Shown: one piece after another, positions 1-3,721 of the stretch
How the letters are laid out: every line of letters begins with the position of its first letter
How positions within the stretch are numbered: the stretch's first letter is position 1
From: CAIWXH01 sp964555675
Lineage (GTDB): Bacteria; Chloroflexota; Chloroflexia; Chloroflexales; Chloroflexaceae
NCBI GenBank assembly: GCA_964555675.1
Contig: CAZKTU010000358.1
Coordinates: 1-5,126 of the forward strand
Direction: 5' to 3'
DNA length: 5,126 bases
Translations under genes and position numbers: made by a program
The notes under the pieces: generated by a model
The model's input: only the letters and a program-made list of their open reading frames with translations
The model's database searches: none
What the model was told of the DNA's origin: nothing

Positions 1-56
1 TCCGCGAGGGCGGCCGCACCGTCGGCTCCGGCGTCGTCGTCAAGATCGAAGAGTAA
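1..56 (+). CDS. tuf: Elongation factor Tu, C-terminal end (partial)
   Basis: Only the last 17 codons and the TAA stop (54-56) are in the window. Read from base 3 they give REGGRTVGSGVVVKIEE, which matches the end of EF-Tu domain 3 (the family ends in REGGRTVGAGVV.KI.E). EF-Tu is the cytoplasmic GTPase that delivers aminoacyl-tRNA to the ribosome. The identification rests on this short but highly characteristic tail and on position: tuf directly upstream of secE-nusG is a common bacterial order. The gene is cut by the window edge and is not broken. Nothing can be said about its start or promoter. Confidence 0.9.
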   Translation, partial: REGGRTVGSGVVVKIEE

Positions 57-80
57 ACGCTCGCCGCAGCACGCTCAGAC

Positions 81-120
81 GGCTAGGGTCTGTTTGGGGA
101 GGGTTCGCCCTCCCCGAGCC
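81..120 (+). other. UUCG-capped hairpin in the tuf-secE gap
   Basis: GGGGAGGG (96-103) and CCCTCCCC (108-115) form a perfect 8-bp stem closed by a TTCG tetraloop (104-107). GGCT (81-84) can also pair with AGCC (117-120) as an outer helix. No T-run follows, so it is not a canonical intrinsic terminator. It could be a processing or stability element, or a weak pause site, that lowers secE-nusG expression relative to the abundant tuf. The structure is seen directly; its function is inferred. Confidence 0.5.
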
Positions 121-140
121 CCATCCGTGAGGAAGTAAGA

Positions 141-365
141 ATGACCGTGGCCAAAGACACCAAGGAACAGCAGGACAACCCGGTTGTGCGCACGGTCCGC
201 GAGACGCGGAGCGAACTGCGCAAGGTCGTCTGGCCGACCCGCGAAGAGACGATCCGGCTGACCATCGTCGTGATTGTGATCTCGTTGATTATTGGTCTGA
301 TCCTTTTCGTTGGCGACTCACTCTTCCTCTACCTCTACACCACCTTGGTTGACCTTGTCTCGTAA
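141..365 (+). CDS. secE: Preprotein translocase subunit SecE
   Basis: A 74-residue inner-membrane protein, the clamp subunit of the SecYEG channel, which holds the two halves of SecY together during protein export. The N-terminal 24 or so residues are charged and variable. They are followed by the family signature ELRKVVWPTREE (25-36), which lies as an amphipathic helix on the cytoplasmic face, and then one hydrophobic membrane span at about 38-58 rich in I, V and L. The length is typical of the short single-span bacterial SecE. The ATG start at 141 is supported by a Shine-Dalgarno sequence, TGAGGAAG (128-135), at good spacing. It lies 84 bp after tuf and just upstream of nusG, the standard context, and is probably co-transcribed with nusG. 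Confidence 0.96.
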   Translation: MTVAKDTKEQQDNPVVRTVRETRSELRKVVWPTREETIRLTIVVIVISLIIGLILFVGDSLFLYLYTTLVDLVS

Positions 366-394
366 CATTGGCTTACAAAACGCGGGAGCCTGGT

Positions 395-967
395 GTGTCT
401 GAGGAAGAGAAAAACAAAAGCGCGGCAAAAGAGGTCGATGATCGGCGCTGGTACGTGATCCACACGTACTCGGGCTACGAGAACAAGGTCAAGCAGAACC
501 TGGAGCATCGGATTGACTCCATGGAGATGCACGACCAGATCTTCCGCGTGATCGTGCCCACAGAAGAAGAGATTGAGATCAAGAATGGCCAGCGCCGGAC
601 GGTCAACAAGAAGATCTACCCCGGCTACGTTCTTGTGCAAATGCGCCTTACTGACGACTCCTGGTATGTGGTGCGCAATACGCCCGGCGTAACCAGCTTC
701 GTCGGTCACGGCAACAAGCCCACTCCGCTCGAGGACGATGAGGTTAAAACCATCCTCAAGCAGATGGAGGGCGAGGCGCCGAAGGTTCGGGTCAGCTACC
801 AGAAGGGCCAGGCGGTCAAGATCATCGACGGCCCCTTCACCGACTTCGAGGGTGTCGTCGACGCTATCGACCACGAGCGCGGCCGCGTGCGCGTGCTGGT
901 CTCGTTCTTCGGCCGCGAGGCGCCCGTCGAGCTCGACTTCCTGCAGGTGACGCGCCTGGTTGACTAG
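395..967 (+). CDS. nusG: Transcription termination/antitermination factor NusG
   Basis: NusG binds RNA polymerase across the clamp, modulates pausing and Rho termination, and couples transcription to translation through ribosomal protein S10. From the GTG at 395 it is 190 residues. A short charged N-terminus is followed by the NGN domain (about 18-115) with RRWYVIHTYSGYENKV, KIYPGYVLVQM and TPGVTSFVG. The KOW domain (about 136-172) contains KGQAVKIIDGPFTDFEG. There is no extra domain of the kind known in Thermotoga or Aquifex. The frame stays open back to a TTG at 368 (199 residues), only two bases after the secE stop, but that codon has no Shine-Dalgarno sequence. GTG 395 has GGGAG at 384-388 with a 6-base spacer, so it is preferred. 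A promoter for the next unit overlaps its stop codon. Confidence 0.96.
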   Translation: MSEEEKNKSAAKEVDDRRWYVIHTYSGYENKVKQNLEHRIDSMEMHDQIFRVIVPTEEEIEIKNGQRRTVNKKIYPGYVLVQMRLTDDSWYVVRNTPGVTSFVGHGNKPTPLEDDEVKTILKQMEGEAPKVRVSYQKGQAVKIIDGPFTDFEGVVDAIDHERGRVRVLVSFFGREAPVELDFLQVTRLVD

Positions 968-988
968 ACGCGCCATCGGCCCTATACT
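960..988 (+). promoter_or_regulatory. Sigma-70-type promoter for rplK-rplA
   Basis: The -35 box TTGACT (960-965) and the -10 box TATACT (983-988) are separated by exactly 17 bp. Each differs from the consensus TTGACA/TATAAT at one position. The -35 box overlaps the last codons and stop (TAG 965-967) of nusG. Transcription is predicted to start near 995. This would make rplK-rplA a separate or additional unit from secE-nusG. Confidence 0.75.
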
Positions 989-994
989 CTACGA

Positions 995-1113
995 GTCTTT
1001 TTGGGGGCCGCCCGGCGGCCCCCGCATGATGTCTGGATACCTCGCCCGGCCACGCCGACTTTCCGGCCAGGGGGAGGGAGGAAGCCAAGGCTTCCACTCA
1101 GAGGAGAACCACA
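995..1113 (+). promoter_or_regulatory. Structured 5' leader of rplK-rplA mRNA
   Basis: About 120 nt between the predicted start site and the rplK GTG. Three helices can be drawn: GGGGGCCGC/GCGGCCCCC (1003-1023, 9 bp, loop CCG); CCCGGCC with GGCC-A-GGG (1045-1051 with 1065-1072, one bulged A); and GGAAGC/GCTTCC (1080-1085 with 1090-1095, loop CAAG), which ends 5 bases before the Shine-Dalgarno sequence GAGGAG (1101-1106). In other bacteria L1 represses its own operon by binding the leader of the L11 mRNA, so this is the expected place for that control. The exact L1 site is not certain here. Confidence 0.5.
1003..1023 (+). other. GC hairpin at the 5' end of the rplK transcript
   Basis: A perfect 9-bp stem with a 3-nt loop, preceded by TTTTT (998-1002) and not followed by a T-run. 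It is therefore not an intrinsic terminator on the + strand. On the - strand the bases after it would be A's, so it is not one there either. It sits about 8 nt into the predicted transcript, where a 5' hairpin could protect the mRNA. Confidence 0.45.
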
Positions 1114-1539
1114 GTGGCTAAGAAACTCGTCGCAGTTGTGAAGCTGCAGCTGGCGGCCGGCAAAGCTACGCCGGCCCCGCCCGTCGGCCCCGCCCTCGGC
1201 CAGTACGGCATCAACATCATGGGCTTCGTCAAGGAGTATAACGAGAAGTCGGCCGCTCAGGCCGGCAGCATCGTTCCGGTCGAGATCACGATCTTCTCCG
1301 ACCGCTCCTTCACCGCCAAGCTGCTGACGCCCCCCGCCGCCGACCTGCTGCGCAAGGCCGCAGGCGCCGCCAAGGGCTCGGGCACGCCGAACCGCACCAC
1401 CGCGGGCCAGATCACCAAGGCCCAGTTGCGCCAGATTGCTCAGACCAAGATGGCCGACATGAACGCCCTTGATGTCGAGGGCGCCGAGAAGATCATCGCC
1501 GGCACCGCCCGCAGCATGGGCATCAAAATCGTTGAGTAG
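1114..1539 (+). CDS. rplK: 50S ribosomal protein L11
   Basis: Large-subunit protein at the base of the L7/L12 stalk. It binds the GTPase-associated region of 23S rRNA and takes part in factor-dependent GTP hydrolysis and in RelA activation. It has 141 residues, the usual length. The N-terminal domain (about 1-70) carries the proline-rich PAPPVGPALGQYGINIMGF (20-38), the thiostrepton-binding face. The C-terminal rRNA-binding domain has LLTPPAADLLRKAAG (70-84) and DMNALDVEGAEKIIAGTARSMGIKI (115-139). The start is GTG at 1114, placed by the conserved MAKK N-terminus and the Shine-Dalgarno sequence GAGGAG (1101-1106). It is followed after 54 bases by rplA, with no terminator between, so the two are very likely co-transcribed from the promoter at 960-988. 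Confidence 0.98.
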   Translation: MAKKLVAVVKLQLAAGKATPAPPVGPALGQYGINIMGFVKEYNEKSAAQAGSIVPVEITIFSDRSFTAKLLTPPAADLLRKAAGAAKGSGTPNRTTAGQITKAQLRQIAQTKMADMNALDVEGAEKIIAGTARSMGIKIVE

Positions 1540-1593
1540 TTACAGGTGTGGGAGGGTCTAGCCGCCCGTCATCACCACCAGGAGATTAGCCAC

Positions 1594-2310
1594 ATGGCCA
1601 AGCACGGCAAAAAGTACCTTGAGGCGCTGGCGAAGGTCGACCGCGACAACCTCTACACGCCCCAGGAGGCGATCGCGCTGGTCAAAGAGACCAGCTTCGT
1701 CAAGTTCGACTCGACCATCGAGGTGCATCTGCGCCTCGGTATCGACCCCCGGCACGCCGACCAGAATATCCGCACCACCGTCGCCCTGCCCCACGGCACC
1801 GGCAAGAGTGTGCGCGTGCTGGTCTTCTGCCAGGGCGAGGCGATCCAGGCCTCGCTCGACGCCGGCGCCGACTTCGCCGGTAGCGACGAGCTGATCGCCC
1901 GCATCGACAAAGAGAACTTCTTCGACTTCGATGTGGCCATCGCCTCGCCCGATATGATGGGCAAGGTCGGCCGCATCGGCCGCAAGCTCGGGCCCCGCGG
2001 CCTGATGCCCAACCCGAAGAGCGGCACGATCGTCCCCGCCGAAGAGCTGCCCCGCACCATCCGCGAGGTCAAGGGCGGCCGCGTCGAGTTCCGCAACGAC
2101 AAGACCGGCATCCTCCACGTGGCGATCGGCAAGCTCAGCTTCACGCCCGCGCAGATCGAAGAGAACTTTGTCGCCCTCATGGACGCGGTCAAGGCCGCCA
2201 AGCCCAGCGGCGCCAAGGGGACCTACATCCGCAGCGTGACGATGACCAGCACGATGGGCCCCGGCATCCCGGTCAACCCCTCGCTGGCCCAGACTGTCGG
2301 CGCCAATTAG
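1594..2310 (+). CDS. rplA: 50S ribosomal protein L1
   Basis: L1 forms the mobile stalk next to the E site that helps release deacylated tRNA. In many bacteria it also represses the L11-L1 mRNA. It has 238 residues, close to the usual 230-235. Domain I is split between the two ends (about 1-67 and 160-238); domain II is the middle. The signature GKVGRIGRKLGPRGLMPNPK (123-142), continuing SGT, is intact, as is the tail VTMTSTMGPGIPVNP. The ATG at 1594 is chosen because MAKHGKKY is the conserved N-terminus and AGGAG (1580-1584) is well spaced. The frame is open back to a GTG at 1546, but the extra 16 residues (MWEGLAARHHHQ...) are not L1-like. It is the last gene of the rplK-rplA pair. Confidence 0.98.
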   Translation: MAKHGKKYLEALAKVDRDNLYTPQEAIALVKETSFVKFDSTIEVHLRLGIDPRHADQNIRTTVALPHGTGKSVRVLVFCQGEAIQASLDAGADFAGSDELIARIDKENFFDFDVAIASPDMMGKVGRIGRKLGPRGLMPNPKSGTIVPAEELPRTIREVKGGRVEFRNDKTGILHVAIGKLSFTPAQIEENFVALMDAVKAAKPSGAKGTYIRSVTMTSTMGPGIPVNPSLAQTVGAN

Positions 2311-2316
2311 GTTTTG

Positions 2317-2325
2317 TGGTATACT
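2317..2325 (+). promoter_or_regulatory. Extended -10 promoter for rplJ-rplL
   Basis: TGG-TATACT: a TGn extension (2317-2319) joined to a -10 hexamer (2320-2325) identical to that of the rplK promoter, including the following CT. No good -35 box is seen at 16-18 bp (the site reads about TCGGCG), which fits the extended -10 class. The predicted start is near 2332, seven bases past the -10 and 22 bases after the rplA stop. Confidence 0.6.
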
Positions 2326-2327
2326 CT

Positions 2328-2359
2328 GCAGGTCGCGCGGCCAGGGGCCCGCGACCTGC
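2328..2359 (+). other. Long GC hairpin at the 5' end of the rplJ leader
   Basis: GCAGGTCGCG (2328-2337) pairs perfectly with CGCGACCTGC (2350-2359), and GGCC (2339-2342) pairs with GGCC (2346-2349) inside it around an AGG loop. It lies directly at the predicted transcription start, so the outermost pairs may not be transcribed. No T-run follows. Its right arm (GCGACC, 2351-2356) is also complementary to the left arm of the terminator at 2550-2555. Confidence 0.55.
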
Positions 2360-2612
2360 GGTGAGTGACGGCGCGGCACGCTGCGCCCCAACAAGCGCCC
2401 GCCCTTGGGCGCTCATACCTACCCTAGACAGCTCGGTGGGCTCAGCCCTTAATGGCCGCAAGGCCGCCAGCCGAGGTAGACCAGAGTCGTCGATACGCGC
2501 AGGCCCGCCCTGCCCTGTCGATAGTCCGGCGCCCAGCGGCGCCGCTTCCGGTCGCCATGTCTAGGACATGTGCGGCCTTTTGTTATGTCTGCGTACGAGA
2601 GGGGGTGAATAC
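2332..2612 (+). promoter_or_regulatory. rplJ leader with L10-leader RNA
   Basis: A gene-free stretch of about 280 nt filled with RNA structure. The core (2419-2479) resembles the L10 leader family: TAGACAG (2425-2431), CTCGGTGG (2432-2439), CTTAAT (2448-2453) and GCCGAGGT (2470-2477). CTCGG pairs with CCGAG (2471-2475), TGG with CCA (2467-2469), and CTAC (2419-2422) with GTAG (2476-2479), leaving a one-sided bulge over TAGACAG. Inside is a GGCC-GCAA-GGCC hairpin (2454-2465). Other hairpins are 2370-2387, 2394-2413 (7 bp), 2499-2513 and 2527-2544 (7 bp, loop CAGC). In this family the L10-L12 complex binds the bulged helix and represses its own mRNA. The motif match is from memory, not a covariance search. 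Confidence 0.75.
2550..2584 (+). terminator. Intrinsic terminator (attenuator) before rplJ
   Basis: GGTCGC (2550-2555) pairs with GCGGCC (2572-2577) through one G-U pair, and CATGTC (2556-2561) with GACATG (2565-2570), with one bulged T (2571) and loop TAG. The 12-bp stem is followed at once by TTTTGTT (2578-2584). It lies inside the leader, 28 bases before the rplJ ATG, so it can act only as a conditional terminator. GGCGCC (2528-2533) can pair instead with GGTCGCC (2550-2556), with one bulged T, and would then block the terminator. Confidence 0.75.
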
Positions 2613-3155
2613 ATGCCAACCCAGCGCAAGATCGATCTCGTCGCCGAGCTGACCGACAAGATGGACCGCTCGCAGCTGGCGATTGTGGCCGACTACCGCG
2701 GTTTCACCGTCGCCGAGCTGACCACCCTGCGGGCCAAGCTGCGCGAAAACGGCGCCGAGCTGATCGTCGCCAAGAATACGCTGCTGCGCCTCGCCGCGCG
2801 TAATGTCGGCAAAGAGAGCATCGAGCCGAACCTCGAGGGCCCCACGGCGGTCGTCTTCGCCTATGACGACATCTCGAAGGTCGCCAAGGTGCTGCTCGAC
2901 GCCAGCAAGGCCACGCCCAAGGCCCTGACGGTCAAGGGCGGTCTGCTCGGCAATAGCCCGATCAAGGCAGACGGCCTCGACGCCGTAGTCAAGCTGCCCA
3001 CCCGCGAGCAGGCCCTGGCCCAGGTTGTCGGCGCGGTCAGCGCCCCGGTTTCAGGCGTCGTGGGCGTGATCAACGCCGCGATCACCAATGTCGCCCTGGT
3101 CATCCAGGCCCGCATCGACCAGCTGCAGCCCGCCGGCGAGAATGCCGCCTCCTAG
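2613..3155 (+). CDS. rplJ: 50S ribosomal protein L10
   Basis: L10 anchors the L7/L12 dimers to the large-subunit stalk. It has 180 residues, slightly longer than the 165 of E. coli. The N-terminal rRNA-binding domain shows QLAIVADYRGFTVAELTTLR (21-40), then LRENGAELIVAKNTLLRLA (43-61), all typical of L10. The C-terminal helix that binds L12 dimers is GVINAAITNVALVIQARIDQL (151-171), with a short Ala/Ser tail. The ATG at 2613 is chosen because AGGGGGTGA (2600-2608) is a good Shine-Dalgarno sequence just upstream and PTQRKIDLVAEL is the normal N-terminus. The open frame reaches an ATG at 2568, but that lies inside the terminator hairpin. Expression is probably attenuated by its own leader. rplL follows 44 bases later. 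Confidence 0.97.
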   Translation: MPTQRKIDLVAELTDKMDRSQLAIVADYRGFTVAELTTLRAKLRENGAELIVAKNTLLRLAARNVGKESIEPNLEGPTAVVFAYDDISKVAKVLLDASKATPKALTVKGGLLGNSPIKADGLDAVVKLPTREQALAQVVGAVSAPVSGVVGVINAAITNVALVIQARIDQLQPAGENAAS

Positions 3156-3174
3156 CGGCAGGAATGTCTTTTTT
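3143..3174 (+). other. Hairpin plus T6 run between rplJ and rplL
   Basis: TGCCGC (3143-3148) pairs with GCGGCA (3155-3160) across the rplJ stop codon (TAG 3153-3155), with a 6-nt loop. A TTTTTT run lies at 3169-3174, after an 8-nt gap. The gap is too long for an efficient intrinsic terminator. It may be a weak pause, a processing site, or chance. L12 is needed in several copies per L10, so termination here would be counter-productive. Confidence 0.3.
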
Positions 3175-3199
3175 AAGCAGATACGAGGAGCACTAAGTC

Positions 3200-3601
3200 A
3201 TGGCTAGCGATAAGGTTAATGGGATTGTCGAGGCGATCGAGACGCTGAACGTTCTCGAGCTGGTCGAGCTCAAGAAGACCATGGAGGACAAGTGGGGGGT
3301 CACCGCCGCCGCCCCCGTGATGATGGGCGGCTTCGCCGCCCCCGCCGCCGCCGGTGATGGCGCCGCCGCCGCCGCGCCCGTCGAGGAGAAGACTGAGTTC
3401 GACGTCATCCTCCAGGACATCGGCGCCAACAAGATCCAGGTCATCAAGGTCGTCCGCGAGCTCACCAGCCTCGGCCTGAAGGAGGCCAAGGATCTGGTCG
3501 AGGCCGCCCCCAAGGCCGTCAAGGAGGCCATCTCGAAGGAGGAGGCCGAGGCCGCCAAGGTCAAGCTTGCCGAGGCCGGCGCCACCGCCATCGTCAAGTA
3601 G
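3200..3601 (+). CDS. rplL: 50S ribosomal protein L7/L12
   Basis: The multicopy acidic stalk protein that recruits EF-Tu, EF-G and other translational GTPases. It has 133 residues against about 121 in E. coli. The N-terminal dimerisation and L10-binding helices are at about 1-33 (IVEAIETLNVLELVELKKTM). The flexible hinge is at about 35-61, very rich in Ala and Gly, with MMGGF (41-45); the extra length is mainly here. The C-terminal factor-binding domain (about 62-133) is intact: EEKTEFDVIL, GANKIQVIKVVRE, GLKEAKDLVEAAP. The ATG at 3200 has GAGGAG (3185-3190) upstream. It is the second gene of the rplJ-rplL unit and the last ribosomal gene in the window; rpoB does not follow. Confidence 0.98.
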   Translation: MASDKVNGIVEAIETLNVLELVELKKTMEDKWGVTAAAPVMMGGFAAPAAAGDGAAAAAPVEEKTEFDVILQDIGANKIQVIKVVRELTSLGLKEAKDLVEAAPKAVKEAISKEEAEAAKVKLAEAGATAIVK

Positions 3602-3623
3602 GCTCGCTGAAGCGCGCCCCCTT

Positions 3624-3690
3624 CGCCCCCGCTCACGCGGCGCCAGTGCCTCAGGCACAGGTATGCGTGGCGGGGGCGTCGCTTTCCCCA
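3624..3690 (+). terminator. Probable end-of-operon stem-loop after rplL
   Basis: CGCCCCCGC (3624-3632) pairs with GCGGGGGCG (3670-3678), and CACGC (3634-3638) with GCGTG (3665-3669), giving a 14-bp helix with one bulged T. Inside it GTGCC/GGCAC (3646-3650 with 3654-3658, loop TCA) forms a second hairpin. The tail is TCGCTTTCCCC, a poor T-run, so termination may be weak or Rho-assisted. Its position between the stop of rplL and an unrelated gene favours a terminator. Confidence 0.5.
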
Positions 3691-3708
3691 AACCTCCCTG
3701 AGATCAGC

Positions 3709-3714
3709 TACCAT
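3709..3714 (+). promoter_or_regulatory. Possible -10 box for a leaderless transcript
   Basis: TACCAT fits the TANNNT pattern and ends 7 bases before the ATG at 3722, so the transcript would begin at or next to the start codon. No Shine-Dalgarno sequence is seen there (upstream reads ATTGAGCCC) and there is no clear -35 box. This is a weak motif and a tentative call. Confidence 0.3.
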
Positions 3715-3721
3715 TGAGCCC

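Noticed and set aside
96..120. T-arm-like GGGTTCGCCC suggesting a tRNA-Trp remnant between tuf and secE
   Set aside because: It lacks the TTCRA pattern of a T loop, no anticodon or D arm is present, and the stem is a simple perfect hairpin.
335..976. - strand open frame opposite nusG, and a similar one at 1558-2394 opposite rplA
   Set aside because: Antisense shadows of certain genes; no family resemblance and no ribosome binding site.
1003..1023. Hairpin as an intrinsic terminator of secE-nusG
   Set aside because: No T-run follows on either strand; the TTTTT precedes it, and a promoter lies just upstream, so it is better read as a 5' leader hairpin.
1546..1593. Upstream GTG extension of rplA
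   Set aside because: The extra 16 residues are not L1-like, and the ATG at 1594 has its own Shine-Dalgarno sequence and the conserved MAKHGKKY start.
2568..2612. Upstream ATG extension of rplJ
   Set aside because: The ATG at 2568 is inside the terminator hairpin and the added residues (MCGLLLCLRTRGGEY) are not L10-like; ATG 2613 has a strong Shine-Dalgarno sequence.
3301..3380. GCC-rich stretch in rplL as a repeat element
   Set aside because: It encodes the normal Ala-rich hinge of L7/L12; the repetition follows from codon choice.
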